Below are positions 1 through 8,229 of a DNA stretch of 64,000 nt, one piece after another; within the stretch, counting starts at the first letter, position 1; the number at the start of each line of letters is the position of its first letter. The notes beneath the pieces were generated by a model that saw nothing but the letters and a program-made list of their open reading frames with translations, searched no databases and was not told the DNA's origin. A program made the translations under genes and the position numbers. Source of the DNA: Rubrolithibacter sp043763625 (GTDB lineage Bacteria; Bacteroidota; Bacteroidia; Sphingobacteriales; Sphingobacteriaceae); NCBI GenBank assembly GCA_043763625.1, contig JAYULL010000061.1, positions 179,185 to 243,184 of the forward strand, written 5' to 3'.

Positions 1-1
1 A

Positions 2-517
2 TCAAAGCCCGACGGAATGCGAAATAAAGCAATGCTTGAGGTTCTTTATAGTTGCGGTCTTCGCGTTTCGGAGTTGGTAAATCTTAAGATTTCTAATCTT
101 CAATTGCCGATTGAATTCATAAAAGTTACAGGAAAAGGCGACAAAGAAAGACTTGTTCCGATAGGATCGTCGGCCATAAAATATCTTGATATCTATTTAC
201 GCGAACTTCGTGTTCATATTTCGATAAAAAAAGGAAACGAAGATTTTGTGTTCCTAAATCGCCGCGGTAGTTCACTTTCACGTGTGATGGTTTTTATGAT
301 TATTAAAGACTTGGCCTTAAAAGCCGGAATTAAAAAAAGTATAAGTCCGCATACCTTCCGGCATTCTTTTGCTACGCACTTGATTGAAGGCGGTGCAGAT
401 TTACGGGCCGTGCAGGAAATGTTGGGGCACGAAAGTATTACTACAACAGAAATTTATACGCATTTAGACCGCGACTATTTAAGGGATGTTATTACTCAAT
501 ATCATCCGAGAAGCTAG
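2..517 (+). CDS. xerD: Tyrosine recombinase XerD (C-terminal catalytic part, cut by window edge)
   Basis: Site-specific recombinase that resolves chromosome dimers at dif with XerC. The reading frame is open to the window edge, and residues before the first Met (SKPDG) fit the family, so this is the C-terminal catalytic domain of a longer gene. Counting from the Met at 17, the catalytic residues are visible: Arg16 in GLRVSEL, a Lys in TGKGDKER, His112 and Arg115 in HTFRHSF, His138 in LGHES, and nucleophile Tyr147 in IYTHL. XerC and XerD are hard to separate without the N terminus. The ending LDRDYLRDVITQYHPR favours the XerD type seen in Bacteroidota. Confidence 0.88.
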   Translation, partial: SKPDGMRNKAMLEVLYSCGLRVSELVNLKISNLQLPIEFIKVTGKGDKERLVPIGSSAIKYLDIYLRELRVHISIKKGNEDFVFLNRRGSSLSRVMVFMIIKDLALKAGIKKSISPHTFRHSFATHLIEGGADLRAVQEMLGHESITTTEIYTHLDRDYLRDVITQYHPRS

Positions 518-721
518 AATACCCTAATATTTTTCCGCCGAAGTGTCTCGTCTACGGTTGAACCGGTATCTACCATAGTTCCGGTAGTGTGGGTTCCTGC
601 GCCCGTAGAACTAGAATAGCCGGAATCACCGGTGTTATTACCTATAGATCTATTAGAATTACATGCCGGTCATCCCAAGTAAAATTGAAAATAGAACTAA
701 ATAATTTTGAATATTTTTCAT
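514..721 (-). pseudogene. Small lipoprotein with a frameshift at the lipobox
   Basis: On the minus strand an ATG at 721 opens a signal-peptide-like stretch (MKNIQNYLVLFSILLGMTG) that hits TAA 20 codons in. Removing one base at about 664 joins it to a frame starting Cys-Asn-Ser, rich in Ser, Thr, Gly and Asn, which ends with TAG at 514-516. The joined product is a typical small Bacteroidota lipoprotein of about 68 residues with the Cys at the expected lipobox place (TGC). It overlaps the xerD stop by 4 nt. Either the gene is inactivated or there is a one-base assembly error. No function can be assigned. A signal peptide running into a Cys in the shifted frame is the main support. Confidence 0.5.
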
Positions 722-806
722 GGGAGGAATTTTCGTGAGTAGGAATCACGAAAAAGAAGAACTTGAACTTTATAAGTTTTAGATTCCCAAATCTATTGCC
801 TAAAAA

Positions 807-1757
807 TCAACTTCTACTAATTGCCTTCACCATTCTATTTTTACCCTGCATATCTTTCCTCAACTCAACTACAGCAAATCCTTTTCCTGTTAACATTGTG
901 GTAATTTCATCTCCGTAAGCTTCGTTAATTTCAAAGAATAACGCTCCTGTAGTCAGTAGATGTTTAATTGCAAAATCTGCAATTGCTTTATAAAAGACAA
1001 GAGGGTCTTCATCAGGAACAAATAACGCAATATCCGGTTCGTAAGCCAACACATTTTGGTGCATTTGCACCTTTTCTTTTTGTGTAATGTAGGGGGGATT
1101 GCTTATTATGAGGTTGAAAGGCGAAGAGCTGATAGCTGACAGCTCATAGCTCACATCTTCGAAAATATCTCCTTGCACAAACTTCACTTCTACCCTGTTT
1201 AAAACCGCGTTTCCCATTGCTGTTTCTAAGGCTTCCTCTGAAATATCTAATCCAAAAACTTCCCCTTGCGGCAAATGCTTCTTTAAAGCGATCGGAATAC
1301 AACCGCTTCCGGTACCTATATCTAAAATGCGAAAAGCTTCTCTGCTCTCCTCGTAAGGTTCCGCACCCAATTCCGGTTTCACTCTGCTTACCCCGGACCT
1401 CACACTTTCAACCTTTATCCTTTTGCCTTTAACCTCCCTTAATACCCAATCTACCAACTCCTCCGTCTCGGGTCGCGGGATTAAAACTGACGGATTTACT
1501 TTAAATCTCAAGCCGTAAAACTCTGTCTCCCCTAAAACATATTGAACCGGGTTACCTGTTTTCAGCTCATTTAAAATCAATAGGACTGAAGCTTCTTCCG
1601 TTTCGGAAAGTACTTTTGATTTATTTGCTGACAGGATCGCTCGACTAAAACCCGATACATATTCTGTTACATAATAACTAAGACTTCGAGCTTCTGCTTC
1701 ATCGTATATCTGATATAGCTCATCACGAAATAATTCTTCTGCCTCCAAAATTGTCAT
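807..1757 (-). CDS. prmC: Peptide chain release factor N5-glutamine methyltransferase PrmC (HemK)
   Basis: Methylates the GGQ glutamine of release factors RF1 and RF2 using SAM. The catalytic motif NPPYI lies near residue 225, the SAM-binding motif ILDIGTGSGCIPIALK precedes it, and an N-terminal helical domain is present. I place the start at ATG 1757; a longer frame begins with TTG at 1766. About 33 extra residues, rich in Arg, Val and Glu, sit between the N-terminal domain and the SAM motif (DNA about 1329-1431). A shorter insert (SYELSAISSS) lies just before NPPYI, encoded by a tandem-like run of AGCTGATAGCTGACAGCT type. Both look like repeat DNA taken up in frame. The gene is divergent from ribD. 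Confidence 0.92.
   Translation of the reverse strand: MTILEAEELFRDELYQIYDEAEARSLSYYVTEYVSGFSRAILSANKSKVLSETEEASVLLILNELKTGNPVQYVLGETEFYGLRFKVNPSVLIPRPETEELVDWVLREVKGKRIKVESVRSGVSRVKPELGAEPYEESREAFRILDIGTGSGCIPIALKKHLPQGEVFGLDISEEALETAMGNAVLNRVEVKFVQGDIFEDVSYELSAISSSPFNLIISNPPYITQKEKVQMHQNVLAYEPDIALFVPDEDPLVFYKAIADFAIKHLLTTGALFFEINEAYGDEITTMLTGKGFAVVELRKDMQGKNRMVKAISRS
1118..1161. repeat. Short degenerate direct repeat inside prmC
   Basis: The stretch 1125-1155 contains overlapping variants of the unit AGCTGATAGCTGACAGCTC(A)TAGCTCAC. Such runs usually occur between genes in Bacteroidota. Here the run is in frame and encodes residues just upstream of the NPPYI catalytic motif. The repeat unit is read directly; its dispersal through the genome is inferred and not testable in this window. 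Confidence 0.5.
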
Positions 1758-1780
1758 TGCAGACAAAGTAAGTAAAAAGC

Positions 1781-1788
1781 TACTTTTG
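1781..1788 (+). promoter_or_regulatory. Bacteroidota -7 promoter element for ribD
   Basis: TACTTTTG matches the TAnnTTTG consensus exactly and ends 3 nt before the ribD ATG at 1792. TTG at 1757-1759 is a possible -33 element 21 nt upstream. Transcription would start at or next to the ATG, giving a leaderless mRNA. Confidence 0.55.
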
Positions 1789-1791
1789 TTG

Positions 1792-2844
1792 ATGCCTCAA
1801 CTCCAAAAATACATGCGACGTTGCCTGGAGCTTGCAGTATTAGCTGCCGGAAATGTGAGCCCTAACCCTATGGTAGGAGCAGTTGTAGTTTTCGACGACA
1901 AAATCGCAGGAGAAGGGTCTCATGAAAGATTTGGAGAAGCTCATGCCGAAGTAAACGCCATAAAGCAAGTACTAGGAACCTTCCCTGACGCGGAAGAGCT
2001 GCTGAAGAAGTCGACAATCTACGTGAGTTTAGAACCTTGCACCCACTTCGGCAAAACTCCGCCTTGTGCAGATTTAATTATCCGCTATCAAATTCCTAAA
2101 GTAGTTATCGGCTGCCGCGACCCCTTTGACTCGGTTAACGGGAACGGAATCGAAAAACTCAAAGACGCCGGAATTGAGGTTATAGAAGGAGTTTTGGAGC
2201 AAGAATGCCGATACTTGAACCGCCGTTTTTTTACGCGAGTTCAAAAACAACGGCCTTATATTGTTTTAAAATGGGCGCAAACCGCAAACGGATTTTTTTC
2301 TTCAGCGGATAATACTCAAAAGTGGATTACTTCTCCTCTTTCTAAACTTTTGGTGCATAGGTGGAGATCGGAAGAAGATGCTGTTTTGGTCGGAAAAAAC
2401 ACTGCCCGGATAGATAACCCGCAGCTAAACGTACGCGAAACTGAAGGGAAAAATCCCTTACGCATTGTTATTGACAGAAATTTGAGCCTGCCTCTAAATC
2501 TCAATCTCTTCGATCAGAGCATCGAAACAATAGTTTTCAATTCCATAAAAACAGAAGTAGCCGGCAGAGTAAAATACATTCAAACGGAAGACTTCGATCG
2601 TTACTTGCCCCAATTAATTTGCTACCAACTTTATCTGATGGACATACAATCTTTGATTATAGAGGGCGGAGCAAAAACTCTGGATTTATTTATAAAAGCA
2701 GGTTTATGGGATGAAGCAAGAATTTTTACCGCACCGCAATATTGGACAGAAGGAATTGCAGCTCCGGTAATATCCGGAGAACTCGCGGAAGAAATTGTTG
2801 TGGGACCAGATAAACTCACGGTACTTTTAAATAATCAAAACTAA
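1792..2844 (+). CDS. ribD: Bifunctional riboflavin deaminase/reductase RibD
   Basis: Carries out two successive steps of riboflavin synthesis: deamination of the diaminopyrimidine and reduction of the ribosyl side chain. The N-terminal deaminase domain shows zinc ligands His51 in HAEVNA and Cys83 and Cys92 in EPCTHFGKTPPC. The C-terminal reductase domain starts near residue 145 (RPYIVLKWAQTANGFF). ATG 1792 is preferred over in-frame TTG codons at 1786 and 1789 because the family begins just before the YMRRCLELA segment. Length, 350 residues, is normal. No other rib gene is nearby. The promoter element almost touches the start codon. Confidence 0.95.
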   Translation: MPQLQKYMRRCLELAVLAAGNVSPNPMVGAVVVFDDKIAGEGSHERFGEAHAEVNAIKQVLGTFPDAEELLKKSTIYVSLEPCTHFGKTPPCADLIIRYQIPKVVIGCRDPFDSVNGNGIEKLKDAGIEVIEGVLEQECRYLNRRFFTRVQKQRPYIVLKWAQTANGFFSSADNTQKWITSPLSKLLVHRWRSEEDAVLVGKNTARIDNPQLNVRETEGKNPLRIVIDRNLSLPLNLNLFDQSIETIVFNSIKTEVAGRVKYIQTEDFDRYLPQLICYQLYLMDIQSLIIEGGAKTLDLFIKAGLWDEARIFTAPQYWTEGIAAPVISGELAEEIVVGPDKLTVLLNNQN

Positions 2845-3012
2845 AAAGCCGGGTAGCAGGTATTGCAACTTTCTTTCACCTATCAAAAATTATTTTCTAC
2901 AACTGTTACGGTTAATCCTTCTTTCGCGTAACTTTATTAAAGCTCCCGCAGTCTTAATTACATCAATACTTAAAAATTTAATTTTCATAACATAACCCTT
3001 ACCCATCACACA

Positions 3013-4017
3013 ATGAAAAAAGCCGGAAAAGTTTTAATCTATATTTTTATCGGAGTCTTTATCTTAGCAGGCGCAGCTGTAAGCTACGTCAAATTTGCTT
3101 TACCCAATGTAGGTTCTGCACCTGATTTAAAAGTTGAACTTACTTCTCAACGAATAGAACGCGGAAAGTATTTGGCGAATCATGTTACCGTTTGTATCGA
3201 TTGCCATTCTAAACGCGAATGGAACAAATTTGCCGGCCCCTACAATATCGAAAGTATGGGTGCCGGCGGCGAGGTTTTCGACAGCAGAATCGGTTTTCCG
3301 GGAGAGGTTCACGTTCCTAACATTACTCCTTTTAACTTAAAGAGTTGGACTGACGGTGAAATTTTTAGAGCTATTACAACCGGTGTTCGCAAAAACGGTT
3401 CTGCAATATTCCCGATAATGCCTTATCAAGCTTACGGCAAAATGGATAAAGAAGACGTTTATTCTATCATCGCATATATTCGTACGCTTCCTGCCAGAGA
3501 AAGTAATTATCCGGAACGGAAACTAAATTTTCCTTTAAGTCTGATTGTTAATACAATACCTAAGAAGGCAGAGCTAAAACCTATTCCCGCTAAAACGGAT
3601 CAATTAGCTTACGGAGCCTATTTAGTACGTTCTGCAGCTTGCAGCAACTGCCATACAAAAACCGAAAAAGGCGATCCTATAGAAGGAATGGAATTTGCCG
3701 GAGGCGAGGTTTTTAATTTACCGATGGGCACTTTATCCTCCGCTAATATTACTCCGGACCTTGAAACCGGTATCGGAAAATGGACAAAAGAGCAATTTGT
3801 AGCTAAGTTTAAAGCGTTCGCAGACAGTTCTTATAAACCTGCAACTGTCGGTTCGAAAGACTTCCAAACCGTTATGCCATGGTTGATGTACGGAAAGATG
3901 GAAAAAACTGATTTAGAAGCAGTCTATACCTATTTAAGGTCGGTGAAACCGGTAAAAAACCCGATTATAAAATTTGTTGCCGGCAACTCAATCGTTAATA
4001 AAACGGCATCGAACTAG
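3013..4017 (+). CDS. Membrane-anchored diheme cytochrome c
   Basis: A 334-residue electron carrier facing the periplasm. Residues 7-29 form one N-terminal membrane anchor or uncleaved signal. Two c-type heme sites are visible: CIDCH at 61-65 and CSNCH at 210-214, each followed by a similar domain, including the repeated pattern GGEVF, NITP, W(T)xGE/EQF and MPY/MPW, so the protein is an internal duplication. Methionines in those C-terminal segments could serve as distal heme ligands. This architecture occurs as the electron-accepting subunit of alcohol or gluconate dehydrogenases, but no such dehydrogenase adjoins it. Its partner is therefore unknown. Confidence 0.85.
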   Translation: MKKAGKVLIYIFIGVFILAGAAVSYVKFALPNVGSAPDLKVELTSQRIERGKYLANHVTVCIDCHSKREWNKFAGPYNIESMGAGGEVFDSRIGFPGEVHVPNITPFNLKSWTDGEIFRAITTGVRKNGSAIFPIMPYQAYGKMDKEDVYSIIAYIRTLPARESNYPERKLNFPLSLIVNTIPKKAELKPIPAKTDQLAYGAYLVRSAACSNCHTKTEKGDPIEGMEFAGGEVFNLPMGTLSSANITPDLETGIGKWTKEQFVAKFKAFADSSYKPATVGSKDFQTVMPWLMYGKMEKTDLEAVYTYLRSVKPVKNPIIKFVAGNSIVNKTASN

Positions 4018-4083
4018 GGTTCTAAACTCTTGAAAAGCAAACTCCTCACAATTTACATCTTATAGTGAGGCTATGCGCTGTAA

Positions 4084-4106
4084 CCCTCTCCGCCCGAGGG
4101 GAGAGG
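4084..4106. repeat. Intergenic palindrome
   Basis: CCTCTCC (4085-4091) and GGAGAGG (4100-4106) form a 7-bp stem around an 8-nt loop in the gap between the convergent cytochrome c and mqnA genes. CTCCTCAC and GTGAGG about 40 nt before it could form a second stem. It may act as a dispersed palindromic element or a weak bidirectional terminator; there is no strong T tract. Confidence 0.35.
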
Positions 4107-4161
4107 AGGCTGTCACTTTTTTCCTGTGTAGTTTTTAAAAGTTTCGGTATTTTTAACAATA

Positions 4162-4881
4162 CTATTCTAACCCTTTCGCCAACCTTAAAAACAACTCTAA
4201 TGCCTCTTTTTTAGTCTCGTTGAAAATATAATCTACTCGCCGGAGCAGGTAATCTTCCAAGTCAAAGCCTGCTTTCTCCGGCAAAGTTTTTAATACCTCA
4301 TCTCTCGAATCTAAACCCAGCCTTAAAGCAGAATTAAAATCTGAAATAAATTTCGAGTTGATAGGTTTGTTGGCGGCCCAAACAGCAAATACAAAAGGTA
4401 ATCCGGTAAACGACTTCCAAACCTCAGCCAAATCATAAGCAAACCGATACTTTTCTTTTTTCCCGAAAGTGCGGTCTCCTATTTCAACAAAAGCATCCTG
4501 ATTACCTTCCACAATCTCAGGAAGAACCTTCCAATAATTCTCTAAAAGAATTTTTGCGAGTAAATTCGATGTCCTCGATTGAGAGTCGAGCCGAAGCGTT
4601 TTTATTTCTTCGATAGGTTTATCACTAAAAATAAAAACAGAATTAACCGCTCCTGTAGCACCTATACAATAATCTGAGATGATATTATAATTCTGTACCT
4701 CCGGCAAAACGGCAACGGGAACAAGTCCGATATCAACTTGGCCGGAAATAAGTTTATCGGCACAATCTGAGGGAATATCAAGACTTAAATCAATAGAATT
4801 AATAATTTCCGATTTTTTTAAGCCGTAAATAAAAGGCAGTGTATTAGTATAAGAAACGGCAGATATTTTATATTTAGTCAC
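4162..4881 (-). CDS. mqnA: Chorismate dehydratase MqnA (futalosine menaquinone pathway)
   Basis: Converts chorismate to 3-enolpyruvyl-benzoate, the first committed step of menaquinone synthesis by the futalosine route. The N terminus (KISAVSYTNTLPFIYGL) and the following SGQVDIGLVPVAVLPE are characteristic of this periplasmic-binding-protein-like fold, and the length of 239 residues fits. The start is GTG at 4881, and the first 8 nt overlap the end of the upstream phosphatase gene, which argues for translational coupling. It is the last gene of a minus-strand operon with the phosphatase and mqnE. mqnB, mqnC and mqnD are not in the window. Confidence 0.92.
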   Translation of the reverse strand: MTKYKISAVSYTNTLPFIYGLKKSEIINSIDLSLDIPSDCADKLISGQVDIGLVPVAVLPEVQNYNIISDYCIGATGAVNSVFIFSDKPIEEIKTLRLDSQSRTSNLLAKILLENYWKVLPEIVEGNQDAFVEIGDRTFGKKEKYRFAYDLAEVWKSFTGLPFVFAVWAANKPINSKFISDFNSALRLGLDSRDEVLKTLPEKAGFDLEDYLLRRVDYIFNETKKEALELFLRLAKGLE

Positions 4882-5509
4882 TAAGAGTGTCGCTGAGCAA
4901 TTTTAAATGGTCGGTGTTATTTTCTTCAACTATCCGGAACTTTTCGCCGTCGTACTCAACCTTATATAAAGTTGTATTTGTATGCGGAAACTTCTCCATT
5001 TCGTAAAGAGGGATATCGATCAGTAAACAAAAGAAAAGCCGCATTGCACGTCCGTGCATGCAAATCAGAATGGTTTTATCGTCGTCGCTTTCTATGAGTT
5101 TTTCTAAAACTTCAAGTTGTCGTTCGTGCACTTCAAGAGGACTTTCGCCATCATCAAACTTTAGATGCAAGTCTCCCTTCGTCCAGCTGTCCATCATTGT
5201 TTGATATGCTACTCGCACGTCTTCTGTACTCTCTTGACCCTCGAAAACACCCCAAGCCATCTCATCTAAACCGGCATACTGCACCCAAGGAATCCCGGCA
5301 TCTATAAATCGCATTATTGTTTGATGCGTACGTTTTAGAGTCGAAGTATAAATTTTATCGAAAGGAACGTCTTTGTATGTTTGGTAAAATGCTTCGGATT
5401 GTGCTCGGCCGGTATTGTTTAAGTCGGTGTCAACCCCTCTTCCCTGTACAACTCCTCTTTTATTTAAATCAGTTTCACCGTGCCGGACAATATATAGTGT
5501 TTTCTTCAT
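4874..5509 (-). CDS. Histidine phosphatase family protein (phosphoglycerate-mutase-like)
   Basis: A 211-residue branch-1 histidine phosphatase. The phosphohistidine motif is RHGETDLNKRG at residues 9-19, and the second catalytic His lies in ILICMHGRAMR near residue 150. A Glu-containing segment (WGVFEGQ) completes the pocket. The family acts on small phosphate esters; the substrate cannot be read from sequence. It lies between mqnE (17 nt gap) and mqnA (8 nt overlap), so it is co-transcribed with menaquinone genes. It may serve that pathway or only share the transcript. Annotation as a glycolytic mutase would be unsafe, since gpmI is present at 45.8 kb. Confidence 0.85.
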   Translation of the reverse strand: MKKTLYIVRHGETDLNKRGVVQGRGVDTDLNNTGRAQSEAFYQTYKDVPFDKIYTSTLKRTHQTIMRFIDAGIPWVQYAGLDEMAWGVFEGQESTEDVRVAYQTMMDSWTKGDLHLKFDDGESPLEVHERQLEVLEKLIESDDDKTILICMHGRAMRLFFCLLIDIPLYEMEKFPHTNTTLYKVEYDGEKFRIVEENNTDHLKLLSDTLSD

Positions 5510-5526
5510 GAATATTTTTAACTCCC

Positions 5527-6720
5527 TTAATTGATTACCGGCAACTTATAAAATCTTGGTTTCTCCTCTTCCTCAAACTTAAAATCTTTGTAATCCGTAA
5601 TTACATTATACAAAGTATCTCGCTCTATCGGGTGCCGGCCAACGTGTTTGATTAATTCTACGAGTTCTTTAGTGCTCATTGCCGGATGTTGTTCCTCAGC
5701 TCCGGCCATTGAATAAATTTTTGTCGTATCGTCCAACGTGCCGTCAATATCGTCTACACCGAAGTTTAAAGAAAGTTGAGCAGTGCTTCGGCTGATCATT
5801 GCCCAATAAGCTTTTATATGCTCGAAATTATCGAGATAAATACGTGATATTGCGTAGTTGCGAAGATCCTCAATAACAGAAACTTCCGGAATGTGCGACA
5901 TCTGGCTATCTTGATTACGAAATTTCAAGGGAATAAAAGTTTGAAAACCGCCGGTTTTATCTTGCAATTCACGCAGCCTTTCCATGTGATCAACCCGATG
6001 CCAAAACTTCTCAATATGCCCGTAAAGCATAGTTGCGTTCGATTTCATTCCAAGCTTGTGCCACTCTTCATGAATTTGGAGCCACTGTTCGGCGTTGCAC
6101 TTATCGGCAGCTATTTTTTCTCTTATTTCGGGATGAAAAATCTCTGCACCTCCGCCCGGAATGGATTGCAGTCCGGCATTTTTCATCAACTTCATCCCGG
6201 TAGGATAATCTAGTTTGGCTTTCTTAAAGATGTAATGGTATTCGACAGGAGTTAAAGCTTTAACATGCAATTCGGGCCGGTGTTCATGAATTTTCCGGAA
6301 AAGCTCCGAATAAAAGGCTAAATCGTATTGCGGAAGAACGCCACCTACAATATGAACTTCGGTTACCGGTTGACCATCGTATTTTTTAACAATATCCAAC
6401 ATCTCATCCATGGTGTATTCCCAGCCTTCGGATCGTTGCTTAATCAAACGCGAATACGAACAAAACTTACAGTCGTAAACACAAAGATTGGTAGGCTCGA
6501 TATGAAAATTACGGTTGAAAAAGGTTTTATCTCCGTGTCGCTTTTCGCGGATGTAATTTGCCAAAGTTCCTACAAAAGCAAGCTCACCTTTTTCGTAAAG
6601 TAAAACTCCTTCGTCAAAACTGATGCGCTCGCCTGCTTTAACTTTTTCTGCTATCGATTTTAAATCGGGAGTTAAACGGAGATTTTCAAGAAGAATACTA
6701 AGACTGTTTTCGCCGGCCAT
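5527..6720 (-). CDS. mqnE: Aminofutalosine synthase MqnE (radical SAM)
   Basis: A radical SAM enzyme that joins SAM-derived adenosine to 3-enolpyruvyl-benzoate, giving aminofutalosine, the step after MqnA. The [4Fe-4S] ligands are Cys80, Cys84 and Cys87 in CVYDCKFCSY. GGGAEIF and ATMLYGHIE are typical of MqnE, and the first separates it from the paralogue MqnC. I choose ATG 6720 (MAGENSLSILL); the longer frame opens with TTG at 6747. It is the first gene of the minus-strand operon and diverges from the gene at 6801, so its promoter lies in the short shared gap. Confidence 0.92.
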   Translation of the reverse strand: MAGENSLSILLENLRLTPDLKSIAEKVKAGERISFDEGVLLYEKGELAFVGTLANYIREKRHGDKTFFNRNFHIEPTNLCVYDCKFCSYSRLIKQRSEGWEYTMDEMLDIVKKYDGQPVTEVHIVGGVLPQYDLAFYSELFRKIHEHRPELHVKALTPVEYHYIFKKAKLDYPTGMKLMKNAGLQSIPGGGAEIFHPEIREKIAADKCNAEQWLQIHEEWHKLGMKSNATMLYGHIEKFWHRVDHMERLRELQDKTGGFQTFIPLKFRNQDSQMSHIPEVSVIEDLRNYAISRIYLDNFEHIKAYWAMISRSTAQLSLNFGVDDIDGTLDDTTKIYSMAGAEEQHPAMSTKELVELIKHVGRHPIERDTLYNVITDYKDFKFEEEEKPRFYKLPVIN

Positions 6721-6800
6721 TGAAGATACAAAAATAGGAATGTTCAAACTATAATGAGAATGATATAGTTAAGATGTTGTCAAAATCCTAAGTTTACTAT

Positions 6801-7922
6801 ATGAAACTCGAAACTATCGCCATACATGCCGGAAATAAAAAAGACGAAGCAACTCGAGCAGCAATTCAACCCATCACACTTTCTACCACTTTTGAGCGGG
6901 GCGAAGACGGAAGTTATCCGGGGGGCTTCGTGTACACCAGGGCAAGCAACCCAAACAGAGCTTCATTAGAAAATGTACTTGCACAACTGGAAGGAGGTGA
7001 AGATGCTTGCGCTTTTTCTTCGGGGAATGCGGCCGGCTCGGCGCTGTTTCAAGCTTTAGAATCCGGAAGTCATTTTATTGCTCCCGACGATATGTATCAC
7101 GGCTTGCGTAATGCTCTGTTAAAGGTTTATGCCGGTATCTTTGAAGTTGATTTAGTGGATTTATCCGACTTAGAAAAAGTAAAACAAGCGATAAAGCATA
7201 ATACCAAACTAATTTGGATAGAAACTCCGTCAAATCCCTTATTAAAAATTACTGATATAGAAGCAATTGTTGCTTTGGCGAAAGAAAATAATATCCTTGT
7301 TTGTTGCGATAACACCTTCGCAACGCCGATTTTTCAACGTCCTTTAAATCTAGGCGCAGATCTGGTAATGCATTCGTCCACGAAATATTTAGGGGGACAT
7401 AGTGATGTATTAGGGGGAGCTTTGATTGCGAGAAAGAAAAACGAACTTTGGCAAAAGATCAGAAGAAACCAAGAGTTGTCCGGTGCGGTTCCATCTCCGT
7501 TCGATTGCTACCTAACCGTTCGCGGAATAAAAACCTTACCGTATCGGATGCGAGGTCACGCAGAGAATGCAGAAAAACTTGCTCTATTTTTAGGCTGTCA
7601 TCCTAAAGTTGAAGCTGTCTATTTTCCCGGAATCACTTCGCATCCCCTCCATGATGTGGCTGTAAGACAAATGAAAAGCTTTGGCGGAATGCTTTCATTT
7701 TTGGTAAAAGGCGGGGCTGAGGAAGCAAGAAAAGTTGCAAACTCCATGCGGATTTTTACGCAAGCAACGAGTTTGGGAGGAGTAGAAAGCCTGATTGAGC
7801 ACCGCGCTTCCGTGGAAGGTCCGCTGACTAAAACACCGCCTAACTTGCTTCGAATTTCTGTAGGACTAGAAAATATTGAAGATTTAACTGATGACCTTGA
7901 CCAAGCTTTGGCGCAACTTTAA
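6801..7922 (+). CDS. Cystathionine gamma-synthase/lyase family PLP enzyme
   Basis: A 373-residue Cys/Met-metabolism PLP enzyme. The Schiff-base lysine is Lys195 in HSSTKYLGGHSD. YTRASNPNR near residue 45 is the phosphate- and subunit-contact segment, and SSGNAA provides the PLP-phosphate loop. Family members make or break cystathionine; sequence alone does not tell gamma-synthase from gamma- or beta-lyase. It lies just upstream of the SAM riboswitch and metY-metX but is not controlled by that riboswitch, which starts after its stop. TAAGTTTA about 5 nt before the ATG is a 7/8 match to the -7 promoter element. Confidence 0.88.
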   Translation: MKLETIAIHAGNKKDEATRAAIQPITLSTTFERGEDGSYPGGFVYTRASNPNRASLENVLAQLEGGEDACAFSSGNAAGSALFQALESGSHFIAPDDMYHGLRNALLKVYAGIFEVDLVDLSDLEKVKQAIKHNTKLIWIETPSNPLLKITDIEAIVALAKENNILVCCDNTFATPIFQRPLNLGADLVMHSSTKYLGGHSDVLGGALIARKKNELWQKIRRNQELSGAVPSPFDCYLTVRGIKTLPYRMRGHAENAEKLALFLGCHPKVEAVYFPGITSHPLHDVAVRQMKSFGGMLSFLVKGGAEEARKVANSMRIFTQATSLGGVESLIEHRASVEGPLTKTPPNLLRISVGLENIEDLTDDLDQALAQL

Positions 7923-8012
7923 AATTATTTTCACTTTTTGCAAAATCCTTTTATATTTGACACAGTTTAAGCAGCGATGCTGAACCGTCAAATAACCCTT
8001 CCGGGAATTTGA

Positions 8013-8114
8013 TTTATAAAGAAGTGGCGAGAGAACAGGCTTTATGACCCACTGGCAACCCCGGCGAAACGGAAGGTGCCAATTCCTGTCCGCAAACAAA
8101 GCGGAACATATAAA
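8013..8114 (+). ncRNA. SAM-I (S-box) riboswitch
   Basis: The closing stem P1 pairs TTTATA (8013-8018) with TATAAA (8109-8114). Inside lie the conserved S-box core strings GGCAACC (about 8054-8060) and GGTGCCAATTCC (about 8074-8085), in the order and spacing of the SAM-I aptamer. The aptamer binds S-adenosylmethionine. It precedes metY and metX, matching repression of methionine synthesis when SAM is high. No classical T-rich terminator follows, so control may act on translation or on the short ORF after it. The covariance-model score was not computed. Confidence 0.88.
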
Positions 8115-8126
8115 TTAAGTAAAATC

Positions 8127-8219
8127 ATGAAAAAAGTAACATTCGTTTCGCTGTCTGTATTACAGGCTAAATTTCGCTCATTTAAGAATTCTTACGATTC
8201 ATTACACCTAATCACATAA
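8127..8219 (+). CDS. 30-codon leader ORF between the SAM riboswitch and metY
   Basis: ATG AAA AAA at 8127 opens a 30-residue frame (starts MKKVTFVSLSVLQAKFRS) ending with TAA at 8217-8219, 10 nt before the metY ATG and 12 nt after the aptamer. It contains no Met run after the start, so it does not resemble a classical attenuation peptide. Its tight placement suggests translation coupled to metY or a relay of the riboswitch signal. It could also be a chance frame; conservation among relatives would decide. The peptide's function is unknown. Confidence 0.4.
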   Translation: MKKVTFVSLSVLQAKFRSFKNSYDSLHLIT

Positions 8220-8229
8220 CCCTAGAATT

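Noticed and set aside
1217..1432. 71-residue plus-strand frame inside prmC
   Set aside because: Shadow of the repeat-rich prmC region; no start context and leucine/proline-heavy composition.
4874..5509. Annotating the histidine phosphatase as glycolytic phosphoglycerate mutase gpmA
   Set aside because: It lacks the gpmA-specific length and sequence, and gpmI is present at 45.8 kb.
5527..6747. Calling the radical SAM gene mqnC, and using the TTG start at 6747
   Set aside because: GGGAEIF and ATMLYGHIE match MqnE; an in-frame ATG at 6720 gives a normal N terminus.
7127..7315. Antisense frames inside the PLP-enzyme gene and similar shadows in dinB, rel/spoT, lon and rluD
   Set aside because: Each lies wholly within a strongly supported gene, without promoter or motif.
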